Of a stretch of DNA of 64,000 nt, positions 20,002 through 28,252 are shown in pieces. The stretch comes from Pseudomonadota bacterium (GTDB taxonomy: Bacteria > Pseudomonadota > Gammaproteobacteria > Burkholderiales > Burkholderiaceae_C): positions 124,001 through 188,000 of the forward strand of contig JAKARB010000007.1 of NCBI GenBank assembly GCA_021819435.1, given 5' to 3'. The stretch's first letter is position 1. Each line of letters opens with the position of its first letter. The notes under the pieces were generated by a model. The model had not been told where the DNA came from. It was given only the letters and a program-made list of their open reading frames with translations, and searched no databases. The position numbers and the translations under genes are program-made.

Positions 20002-20874
20002 TCACCCGTTGACCACCGCCCCAGCGATGCGTGCACCCGCATCCTTCAGCGCGGCGACCGCCTGGCGCGACAGGGTGGCATCCGAACCATTGGCACGCGT
20101 GACGAACACCGAAGCCCCAGCGCGCGCGCAAACGATCTGCGCGTCGGCGAAATCAGCGATGGGCGGGGTGTCGATGACGATTGCCTCATAGTGTTGCGAC
20201 GCCTCAAGCAACAGGCGCGTGAACGCCGAGCGAACCAACAGCTCCTGCGGGTTAGGCGCCTGCGGCCCGGCCACCAGCACCGACAGCGAAGGCAGCTCGG
20301 GCACGGGCGAGGCGCACTCCAGGCCCGCGCGGCCCGACAGACAACTGCTCAAGCCCACTCGCGTGTCCAGCCCGAACAGCTTGTGCTGGCGGGGGCTGCG
20401 CATGTCGGCATCGATGAGCAACGTGCGCTCACCCAATTGAGAAAAAACCACCGCCAAGTTGGCCGCGATGAAGCTGCGCCCTTCCCCAGCCAGCGCGCTG
20501 GTGACGGCGTAGCTGCGCGGCGCGCCCCGGGCCGCGAGTTGCTGCAACAACAAGCGCACCCGCAACGAACGCATCTGCTCGGCCACGGCCGCGTGCGGCT
20601 GGTAGGCAGCCACCACCTCGGTCGCCACGCGTGACTCGGTCTGGCTCAGGTAGCTGAACCCGAATTGGCTGGACAACGCGGCCTCCAACTCGTCCACGCT
20701 GAGCAAGTCGAGCTTGATCGCAGCCTGACCAAAAGGCAGCTTGGAGCGCACCTGCTCGGCGGTGATCTTGAGCACGTCATCGTGCGTGAGGTGTCCACTG
20801 GCGACCAAGATCTCCCCGATCGACAGCGCCCGCTCCACGGGAACGAGCTTCTGGTGTTGTTCCATGACAGTCAT
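20002..20874 (-). CDS. Chain-length determinant-associated protein kinase/ATPase (EpsG-like BY-kinase) with N-terminal MshEN-like segment
   Basis: 'SALAGEGRSFIAANLAVVFSQLGERTLLIDADMRSPRQHKLFGL', 'YEAIVIDTPPIADFADAQIV'; N-terminal 'IGEILVASGHLTHDDVLKI...FGQAAIKLDLLSVDELEAALSSQFGFSYL'. Confidence 0.87.
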   Translation of the reverse strand: MTVMEQHQKLVPVERALSIGEILVASGHLTHDDVLKITAEQVRSKLPFGQAAIKLDLLSVDELEAALSSQFGFSYLSQTESRVATEVVAAYQPHAAVAEQMRSLRVRLLLQQLAARGAPRSYAVTSALAGEGRSFIAANLAVVFSQLGERTLLIDADMRSPRQHKLFGLDTRVGLSSCLSGRAGLECASPVPELPSLSVLVAGPQAPNPQELLVRSAFTRLLLEASQHYEAIVIDTPPIADFADAQIVCARAGASVFVTRANGSDATLSRQAVAALKDAGARIAGAVVNG

Positions 20875-20896
20875 GTCAGTCCCCTTTTCGCGAAGA

Positions 20897-22309
20897 TCAC
20901 GCCCGGCCCAACTTCAACAGCGCGGGCGCACGTTCCAGCAACCCACCCGACGCACGCCCATCGCCGAGGCGGGACACGGTGGCCAGCACGGGCAGGCCCA
21001 GCAGCGCATCCACGTCCTGCGCGTCGCGGATGACGGGTCTGCGCGTCTCCAGGATCAGCGCCACGCCCATCGCCAGCATCGCGCCGAAGATCAGCCCCAC
21101 GACCGTGTTGAGCAGGACCCGCGGCTTGGCTGCCGAGATGGGCGGCACGGCTGTCGTCACGATCGACACGTTGTTCTGCTGCAGGCGCGACTCCAGCGCG
21201 GCCTGGCTCTGCTGCATGTCGATGCTGTCAAGCGCTTTCTGGGCACGCTCGACATCGCGACGCAACACCACCAACTCGTCGTTGCCGGCCTTCAGGGCCA
21301 ACACCTTCTGCTTCTGCCGATCAAGGTCGGCCGACACCGCTGCCAGCCGGCGCTCCACGATTTCGCTCGAGCCGCCCACCGTGCGCGCCACGCTCGCACG
21401 CTCCTGGTTGAGCTGTGCCTTCTGCGAAGCCAATTGCTCTTGCGCCGCTTTCAGCGTCGGGTGAGACGCACCGAGCTGTTCGCTCAACTGCTTGACCGTC
21501 GCCTCCGATCGCGCGATTTCAGCCTTGAGCGAGGCAATCAGCGGGTTGTTCTGCACCTCGGCCGAAGTGTCGAGCCGCATCGCCTGCTGCCGGCGCGATT
21601 CGGCGTCCGCCCGCTGCCCCTGCAGCTCCGCCAACTGCGCCGTCAGGCTGGCCAGCTTGGCGTTCTCCACATCGATCTGCCCCTCTCCGACAGACAGCAA
21701 GCCCTTTTCCTGCTGGTAGTCCGACAGCTTCTTTTGCGCCAGGCTCAATTGACCCGCGAACAAGCGGCGCTGCTCCTCGAACCAGCCTGCGGCCCGTTTG
21801 GCCGGATCCACCTTCAGCTCCAGGTTGACGTCGATGTAGGCCTGCGCGAAGGCATTCGCGAGCGTCGCCGCCCTGACCGGATCAGAATCGGTGAACTGGA
21901 TGCCGATGATCGACGCCTCCTTGGCCGGCACAACATCCAGGTTGCGCAACAAGCCGAGCGCCAGGAAGGCGACCACATCGCCCTTGCCGTCCGTTTGCGC
22001 CATCCAATCGCGCACCAGCTCGGGCTGATCGAGCATGTGCGTGATGCGGACCACCTGCCGTGCCACCCGCTCAGAGCGGATCAGCTCCACCTGTGTCTGC
22101 ATGATCGACTGCGAAGTCAGCTGCAGCGTCGAGCGACGGCCATCGCCGAAATCGGGGGCCCGCAAGTCCACCAGCACAGACGAGCCCGCCGTGTACTGTT
22201 TCGTGGCCACCAAGCTCACCAGGAGGGCCAACAGCGTGATGCCGGCGGTGATCAGCGCCACCAGCGCTCGACGGCTGCGCAGGATCTTGATCAATTGGCT
22301 GAGTGTCAT
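20897..22309 (-). CDS. Polysaccharide chain-length determinant protein (EpsF/Wzz-like)
   Basis: 'LSQLIKILRSRRALVALITAGITLLALLVSLVATKQYTAGSSVLVDLR', long coiled coil, C-terminal TM 'NTVVGLIFGAMLAMGVALILETRRPVIRDAQDV'. Confidence 0.9.
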   Translation of the reverse strand: MTLSQLIKILRSRRALVALITAGITLLALLVSLVATKQYTAGSSVLVDLRAPDFGDGRRSTLQLTSQSIMQTQVELIRSERVARQVVRITHMLDQPELVRDWMAQTDGKGDVVAFLALGLLRNLDVVPAKEASIIGIQFTDSDPVRAATLANAFAQAYIDVNLELKVDPAKRAAGWFEEQRRLFAGQLSLAQKKLSDYQQEKGLLSVGEGQIDVENAKLASLTAQLAELQGQRADAESRRQQAMRLDTSAEVQNNPLIASLKAEIARSEATVKQLSEQLGASHPTLKAAQEQLASQKAQLNQERASVARTVGGSSEIVERRLAAVSADLDRQKQKVLALKAGNDELVVLRRDVERAQKALDSIDMQQSQAALESRLQQNNVSIVTTAVPPISAAKPRVLLNTVVGLIFGAMLAMGVALILETRRPVIRDAQDVDALLGLPVLATVSRLGDGRASGGLLERAPALLKLGRA

Positions 22310-23343
22310 GCTGATGCGATGGGAGTGAGGTGAAGAGCGGCCTGCGTGTCGGCATCCCAGCGGGATTCCCTGACCTTCAGCAAGCCGGTGACAAAGCCTT
22401 TGGCCCAAGCCATGTGCATCGCGAAAGCAGCGGGCCAGGCCAGCAGTCCCACCAGCGAGCGATGCCGCACGGCCAGGCTCAAGGCCGTGAACAGCAAGAT
22501 CGATCCGTACAACGCGGGCCAGGCCAGCAGCAGCGGCCACCATGGCCCGAGCAACAAGCCGCCGAACACCAGCACGGCATTGATCGGCACGGCCATCTGC
22601 CGCAGGCGCCACGAGTCAGGGTGCTTGCGAATCGTGCGTGAACGCCCCGCCCCGTAGTTCGAGTACTGCTTCCACAGGCCCTTGAAACTGTCGCGCGGCA
22701 GGTAGCCAATGCGGATGCCGCTGTCGAGGTAGATGCGCGAGCCGAGGGCGCGCTGGCGGCAATCCAGCTCAGCGTCTTCGTTGTGGCTGAAGGTCTCGTC
22801 ATACCCGCCCGCCCGACAGAACGAAGCCATGCGGAAGGCAGCGTGGTGCCCGTGGTCGACAAAACCACTGCGCGCCCCGCCCCGGTGGGCCGAACCGCCC
22901 GAACCCACCACCGTGTCGGAAACCCAAGCCACGGCCTTCTGCCAAGGCGCATCGCCAACCGAGTCCATGGGCACGACGACCGCATCGGCCTCGTGCGCCT
23001 GCATCGAAGCGTGCAGGCGCACGATGAAGCCAGGCGGGTAGCTGGCGTGCGCATCACAGCGCACCAACAAGTCGCACCCCTGTCCGAAGTGCTTCACCGC
23101 GAGGTTCACCGCCGCGCTTTGCAGGCGCTTGGGGTTGTGCAGCAAGGTCAGTCGCCAAGGCCACGATGCGGCCAGGCCACGAACGATGTCGGGCGTGCCA
23201 TCGGTGCTGCCACCGTCCGACACGACAAAGTGAACCGGTGCCCCCACGTCCACGCCCACGCACAGCTCACGCAGCACCTGCTCGATGTGAGCGGCTTCGT
23301 TGAGTGTCGGGATGACAACCAGCGTGGCAGGCAGTTGCATGGT
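22306..23343 (-). CDS. Glycosyltransferase family 2 (ExoA-like)
   Basis: 'LVVIPTLNEAAHIEQVLREL', 'VVSDGGSTDGTPDIV', 'NPKRLQSAAVNLAVKH', 'FSHNEDAELDCRQRALG'. Confidence 0.9.
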   Translation of the reverse strand, partial: TMQLPATLVVIPTLNEAAHIEQVLRELCVGVDVGAPVHFVVSDGGSTDGTPDIVRGLAASWPWRLTLLHNPKRLQSAAVNLAVKHFGQGCDLLVRCDAHASYPPGFIVRLHASMQAHEADAVVVPMDSVGDAPWQKAVAWVSDTVVGSGGSAHRGGARSGFVDHGHHAAFRMASFCRAGGYDETFSHNEDAELDCRQRALGSRIYLDSGIRIGYLPRDSFKGLWKQYSNYGAGRSRTIRKHPDSWRLRQMAVPINAVLVFGGLLLGPWWPLLLAWPALYGSILLFTALSLAVRHRSLVGLLAWPAAFAMHMAWAKGFVTGLLKVRESRWDADTQAALHLTPIASA

Positions 23344-23611
23344 GGTGGCGGGGTGAATGGACACGGGTTTTCCAGAGGTCAAGCACAGGTCATGCCCACT
23401 CGTGGTTCATCGGTCCACATTTGCCCCCCTCGACCAAGGGCCTTGCGCCCCTTGCCAGCGCAGGCCGACGCGCGCGCCCCGCAGCGGGGCGCACCAAGTC
23501 CAGGCGGGTTGCGTCAAAACGTGTCCGGGCGTGGTGCAGATCGCCATGTCCGAAGCCCCGAACATGGTCGCAAAACGCCTCAAACCCCTCAAACCCCCTC
23601 ATTCGACTGGG

Positions 23612-23627
23612 TGGCACAGCACATGCA
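23612..23627 (+). promoter_or_regulatory. Candidate sigma-54 (-24/-12) promoter upstream of the sugar transferase gene
   Basis: TGGCACAGCACATGCA against consensus TGGCAC-N5-TTGCA: GG and GC correctly spaced, one mismatch; 50 bp upstream of ATG 23677. Confidence 0.6.
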
Positions 23628-23676
23628 TAACCAGAAATCAAGGCTGGTAAACGCTAGCCATGTAGGGAGTGCAGTC

Positions 23677-24354
23677 ATGTCGAGTTCAACGTCATATGTC
23701 GTCACAGGTCTGAGCGTCAAATCGCGCCTTCGCGAAAAGAACCGCTTCGATCGCCTCATCACCTGGCTCAACCAGCTGGGCGCGCTGATCCTGCTGACGC
23801 TGTTCTCGCCGTTGATGGCTGTGGTCGCCTGGCTGATCTGGCGCAAAGATGGCAACCCCATCTTCTTCGGGCACTACCGCGTCGGCCGCGATGGGCAGAT
23901 GTTCAAGTGCTGGAAGTTCCGCAGCATGGTGGTCAACTCTGCCGAGATCCTCGCCGAGCTGCTCAAGAACGACCCTGCCGCCAAGGCCGAGTGGGACCGC
24001 GACCAGAAGCTCACCAACGACCCGCGCATCACCCCGGTCGGCGCCTTCCTGCGCAAGACCAGCCTCGACGAACTGCCCCAGCTTTTCAACGTGCTCAAGG
24101 GCGAGATGCGCCTGGTGGGCCCGCGTCCCATCACCCTCGGCGAGCTCGACCGCTACGGCGAGGCCCGCTGGCACTACCTCAACGCCATGCCCGGCATGAC
24201 CGGCCTGTGGCAAGTCAGCGGCCGCAGCGACACCACCTATGAAGAACGCGTCGAGCTCGATCGCGACTACGTCGAACAGCGCAGCCTCTGGAGCGATGTC
24301 GTCATCCTGGTGAAGACCATCGCCGTCGTCCTGGGCAAAGGTGGCGCGCGCTGA
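23677..24354 (+). CDS. Undecaprenyl-phosphate sugar-1-phosphate transferase (initiating; bacterial sugar transferase)
   Basis: 'NPIFFGHYRVGRDGQMFKCWKFRSM', 'LRKTSLDELPQLFNVLKGEMRLVGPRPI', 'PGMTGLWQVSGRSD'. Confidence 0.95.
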   Translation: MSSSTSYVVTGLSVKSRLREKNRFDRLITWLNQLGALILLTLFSPLMAVVAWLIWRKDGNPIFFGHYRVGRDGQMFKCWKFRSMVVNSAEILAELLKNDPAAKAEWDRDQKLTNDPRITPVGAFLRKTSLDELPQLFNVLKGEMRLVGPRPITLGELDRYGEARWHYLNAMPGMTGLWQVSGRSDTTYEERVELDRDYVEQRSLWSDVVILVKTIAVVLGKGGAR

Positions 24355-24358
24355 CCCC

Positions 24359-25522
24359 ATGACCGACCTCTCCAACGCTCACCACGCCCCCGATCGCGTC
24401 CAGGGGCACGTGCTCCACATCGTGGGCGACCTCACCGAAGCCGTTTTCGGCTTCATGGGGCCCGCCACCGAAACGCTCGCGCGCGCCGGCTACCAACAAA
24501 CCGTGGTGATGCTCGACCAGCCCAGCCACCGCCACTTGCAGGGCCGCTTCCGCAAGGGCATCCACCTTGTCACCGTGCCATGCGAGCCGCGCAGCCGGCG
24601 CCATTGGCTGACCCTGGCGCGCGTGGTGCAGCAGCAAATCGGCCAGCAGGCCTTCAGCGCAGTGCACCTGCACGGGTTCCTTCCCTGGGCGCTGGGCACG
24701 CGCATGGGCCGCCTGCTGCCGCGCGAGACCCGGGTCTACTACTCGCCTCACGGCTCGCGCACCCTGGGCCTGCTGCGCCCGCTGCAAATCGCCCTGGGGG
24801 GCCTGATGTCGCTGGCGGGCGTGCGCCAGCCCGAGGTGATCGCCAGCAGCCTGTCGGACGCACAACGGCTCAAGGGCCTGGTCGCCGCCACCATCCAGAC
24901 GGCCGAAACGCCCGTTGACGAACGCTTCTTCCAGGCCGTCCGCCACGAGGCGCGTCGCCCCTTGCTTGTCTCGGGCGATCCCGAGGGCAACCCGCGCTCG
25001 GTCGAGCTGTTTTGCCGACTGGCGGTGCTGCTCAGCGCCGCCGAGCTGGGCCTGAGCTTCAACTGGTATGGCCCGACCGACGAACTCACCGCCGCGCGCC
25101 TGAAAGCGGCCAACGTCGGCGGCTTCTCCATCCATGAAACCGCCGAACTCGTCTCGCGCCTGTCGGCCGGCTGGATCTTCATGGCCGCCAGCGAGACCGA
25201 AGAATTCCCCGTCATGCTGAGCTGGGCCATGGCCCTGGGCTTGCCCTGCGTGGCCGCCGACACGCCCCATCACCGCGACCTGATCCGCGACGGCGCCACT
25301 GGCCTGCTCTACCGCTCCGAAGAAGAAGCTCTGGCCCAGGTCAGCCGCCTGATCGACGACCCTGCCCTGCGCGAGAAGCTGGGCCAGGCCGCGCGCCAAC
25401 AGGTGCGTGAGCGCCTGAGCCCGGCGCGCCTGGACCAGGCCATCCTTGGCGCCTACGCTGGCGCACCGGGGCTCGACGCCACGCCGCCGAGGGTGACACC
25501 GGCTGAGCAAAGTCCGGCCTGA
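24359..25522 (+). CDS. Glycosyltransferase (GT4-like)
   Basis: 'VYYSPHGSRTLG', 'SRLSAGWIFMAASETEEFPVMLSWAMALGLPCVAADTPHHRDLI'. Confidence 0.85.
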   Translation: MTDLSNAHHAPDRVQGHVLHIVGDLTEAVFGFMGPATETLARAGYQQTVVMLDQPSHRHLQGRFRKGIHLVTVPCEPRSRRHWLTLARVVQQQIGQQAFSAVHLHGFLPWALGTRMGRLLPRETRVYYSPHGSRTLGLLRPLQIALGGLMSLAGVRQPEVIASSLSDAQRLKGLVAATIQTAETPVDERFFQAVRHEARRPLLVSGDPEGNPRSVELFCRLAVLLSAAELGLSFNWYGPTDELTAARLKAANVGGFSIHETAELVSRLSAGWIFMAASETEEFPVMLSWAMALGLPCVAADTPHHRDLIRDGATGLLYRSEEEALAQVSRLIDDPALREKLGQAARQQVRERLSPARLDQAILGAYAGAPGLDATPPRVTPAEQSPA

Positions 25523-25648
25523 GTCGGCTCGCGCGCGGACTCTGGCTGGCCCAAGCCAAAATCCAAGCCCTGGCCGCCCAACCGCCCTGGCCCTGCTTCG
25601 GGGGCCTTGGAGGACAATCCAGGGTTTTCATGCGACCCGATCCCGAAG

Positions 25649-26854
25649 ATGAAAACGATCACCCTGCGCGAAGGCAAAGAGCGCTCCCTGCTGCGTCAAC
25701 ACCCCTGGGTCTTCCAGGGCAGCATCGCCAAGGGCGGCGGTGACCAGGGTGAAACCGTGCGAGTTCAGTCGCACGACGGCCGCTTCCTGGCCTGGGCCGC
25801 CTTCAGCCCCAGCTCTCAGATCCGCGTGCGGGCCTGGAGCTTCGACGAGGCCGAGCGCATCGACGCCGATTTCTTCAGCCGCCGCGTGCAGGCCGCCGTC
25901 GCGCTGCGCAAACGCCTGGCCATCGCCTCCAACGGCGTGCGCCTCATCCACGGCGAGGCCGACGGGCTGCCCGGCCTGATCGTCGACCAATACGCCGACG
26001 TGCTCTCGGCCCAGTTCCTCAGCGCCGGCACCGAACGCTGGAAAGAAGCCATCGCCGACGCCCTGGTCACCGCCACCGGCTGCCCTTTCATTTACGAACG
26101 CTCCGATTCGGGCGTGCGGGGCCTCGAAGGCCTCGCGCCCGTCACCGGCTGGCTGCGCCACCCCGACACGGCCGGTGGCGACAAGCGCCCCACCGGAGTC
26201 ACCATCGACGAAAACGGCTGGCAACTCACCCTCGACGTGGCCGAGGGCCACAAGACCGGCTACTACCTCGACCAGCGCGACAACCGGGGCCTGTTCGCCA
26301 AATTGGTGCATGAACTCGGCTGCAAGACGGTGCTCAACTGCTACAGCTACACCGGCGGCTTCAGCGTGGCGGCCCTCGCTGGCGGCGCAACGCAGGTGAC
26401 CAGCGTCGACTCCTCGGCGCCGGCGCTGGCGAGAGCCACCCACCACGTCGCCCTCAATGGCTTTGACCCCGCCGCCCACACGGCGCTGGACGCTGACGTA
26501 AATGGCACCCTGCGTCAGTTCCTGAAAGATGGCCGCACCTTCGACGCCATCGTGCTCGATCCGCCCAAGTTCGCGCCCAGCGCCGCCCACGCCGAACGCG
26601 CCAGCCGCGCCTACAAAGACATCAACCGCCTGGCCTTCAAGCTGCTCAACCCGGGCGGCCTGTTGCTGACCTTCTCCTGCTCAGGTGGCATCGGCGCAGA
26701 GCTGTTCCACAAGATCGTCGCCGGCGCCGGGCTCGACGCCCAGGTCGACGGCTACCTGTTGCGCCGCCTCGAAGCCACCAGCGACCACCCCACCACCATC
26801 AACTTCCCCGAAGGCGAGTACCTCAAAGGCCTGGCCATCTTGCGCAAGGCCTGA
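25649..26854 (+). CDS. rlmI: Class I SAM-dependent rRNA methyltransferase (RlmI family)
   Basis: PUA-like N-terminus 'REGKERSLLRQHPWVFQGSI', 'KTGYYLDQRDNRGLFAKL', 'VLNCYSYTGGFSVAAL', 'FDAIVLDPPKFAPS'. Confidence 0.9.
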   Translation: MKTITLREGKERSLLRQHPWVFQGSIAKGGGDQGETVRVQSHDGRFLAWAAFSPSSQIRVRAWSFDEAERIDADFFSRRVQAAVALRKRLAIASNGVRLIHGEADGLPGLIVDQYADVLSAQFLSAGTERWKEAIADALVTATGCPFIYERSDSGVRGLEGLAPVTGWLRHPDTAGGDKRPTGVTIDENGWQLTLDVAEGHKTGYYLDQRDNRGLFAKLVHELGCKTVLNCYSYTGGFSVAALAGGATQVTSVDSSAPALARATHHVALNGFDPAAHTALDADVNGTLRQFLKDGRTFDAIVLDPPKFAPSAAHAERASRAYKDINRLAFKLLNPGGLLLTFSCSGGIGAELFHKIVAGAGLDAQVDGYLLRRLEATSDHPTTINFPEGEYLKGLAILRKA

Positions 26855-26884
26855 ATCACCCCACTTTCGACGAATTTCACGGAT

Positions 26885-26900
26885 TTGTTCAACTGAACAA
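26885..26900. promoter_or_regulatory. Dyad TTGTTCA-AC-TGAACAA
   Basis: 7-bp perfect arms with a 2-bp spacer in the region upstream of the AraC-type regulator. Confidence 0.5.
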
Positions 26901-26915
26901 CAATTGGACGAGGGT

Positions 26916-26943
26916 CTCATCCATTCGTACATAATTGGATGAG
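26916..26943. promoter_or_regulatory. Dyad CTCATCCA-N12-TGGATGAG upstream of the AraC-type regulator
   Basis: 8-bp perfect inverted repeat; the right arm is also a direct-repeat partner of AATTGGACGAG at 26902-26912. Confidence 0.5.
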
Positions 26944-26973
26944 AATGTGAATCGTTTTGATTTTGGAAACGGT

Positions 26974-28062
26974 ATGAGCGCCAAGAGCCTTCCAAGGCAA
27001 CTTTGGGATTTCCGCCGCGGCATGGCCACGGCCCGCGTGCTGTGTCAGCTCGGGCAAGACCATGGGCTCGGCATCGAGCAACTCCTGCAACACACCGGAC
27101 TGAGTCGCGCCCAGCTCGACGACCCGAAGGGCGAGATCGAGGCCCAGCAAGAGATCCAGATCATCCGCAACCTCATCAGCGGGTTGCCGAACATGGCCAC
27201 GCTGGGCATCGAGGCGGGCAAGCGCTACCACGTCACCACTTACGGCCTGTGGGGCTACGCGGTGCTCTCCAGCCCGACGCTGGGCATGGCGGTGAGCATG
27301 ACCTCGCGCATGCTCAACCAGACCTTCTCCCTGACCACCAACGAGGTCGAGCAGGTTGGCGACGAGGTCCTGGTGACCTACCACACCGACCACCTGCCGC
27401 CCGACGTGCGCCAGTTCGTCGTCGACCGCGACCGCGCCTCCGTGCTCACGCTGCAACGCGAGATCCTCGGCCAGCCGATGACCTACGTGGCCGTGCAGAT
27501 GCGCCGCACCGAGCCCTCGCCCGAACTGGTCGAGGCCTACACCGAGCTCTTCGGGGTGCGCCCGCAATTCGGCCAGCCCCACGACCGCAGCGTGTTCGCC
27601 GCCTCCTTGATGCACGAGCCCCTGCCCCAGGCCGATCCGCACACCGCCGCCCTGTGCGAGCAGATGTGCAAGAAGCTGGTCGACGCCCGCAGCAGCCGCA
27701 CCGGCGTGGCCGCCCAGGTGCGTGACCGCCTGATGCGCACCCCAGGCCGCATCCCCGACATGGAAGCCATCGCAGCGGAGATGGAGATCACCTCGCGGAC
27801 GCTGCGCCGCCACCTCACGTCCGAAGGCGCCTCCTTCCGCGCCCTGCTCGAAGAGGTGCGCTCCACGCTGGCCGAGGAGCTCATGACCAGCGCCAGCCTG
27901 ACGCACTCCGAGATCGCCGAGCGCCTGGGCTACGCTGACGTCACCACCTTCATCGAAGCCTTCCGCCGCTGGAAGGGTGTGCCACCCAGCGAATTCCGCA
28001 AAGCCCAGGGCCTGCAACGCCCAGGCGGCCTGACAACCCGGCGGCGCTTCATCCCGCGCTGA
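26974..28062 (+). CDS. AraC family transcriptional regulator
   Basis: N-terminal Arabinose_bd-like domain; C-terminal 'AAEMEITSRTLRRHLTSEGASFRALLEEVRSTLAEELM...HSEIAERLGYADVTTFIEAFRRWKGVPPSEFR' HTH_18. Confidence 0.92.
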   Translation: MSAKSLPRQLWDFRRGMATARVLCQLGQDHGLGIEQLLQHTGLSRAQLDDPKGEIEAQQEIQIIRNLISGLPNMATLGIEAGKRYHVTTYGLWGYAVLSSPTLGMAVSMTSRMLNQTFSLTTNEVEQVGDEVLVTYHTDHLPPDVRQFVVDRDRASVLTLQREILGQPMTYVAVQMRRTEPSPELVEAYTELFGVRPQFGQPHDRSVFAASLMHEPLPQADPHTAALCEQMCKKLVDARSSRTGVAAQVRDRLMRTPGRIPDMEAIAAEMEITSRTLRRHLTSEGASFRALLEEVRSTLAEELMTSASLTHSEIAERLGYADVTTFIEAFRRWKGVPPSEFRKAQGLQRPGGLTTRRRFIPR

Positions 28063-28115
28063 GCAAAAAAGCGGGCGGGCAGATCCGCCCACCGGGTTGG
28101 ATCCCCCTCCCGCGG

Positions 28116-28154
28116 GACCGATGGCGCCGTCACCGCGCAGGCTTGCCATCGGTC
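28116..28154. repeat. Inverted repeat GACCGATGGC / GCCATCGGTC (10-bp arms, 19-nt loop)
   Basis: Exact complementary arms at 28116-28125 and 28145-28154 between the AraC and HDOD genes. Confidence 0.6.
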
Positions 28155-28252
28155 AAAAGGCCATAAAGGCGGCTTGGACGCGAACTGTTTCACGGTTCGC
28201 AGCGCGTCCCCCCGCCTAGACTGCGGGAGACGCGTCCGAGGTTTCCCCCCAA

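Noticed and set aside
18815-20191. 458-aa plus-strand ORF opposite the Wzy-like gene
   Set aside because: His/Gln/Arg-rich antisense shadow without recognisable domain.
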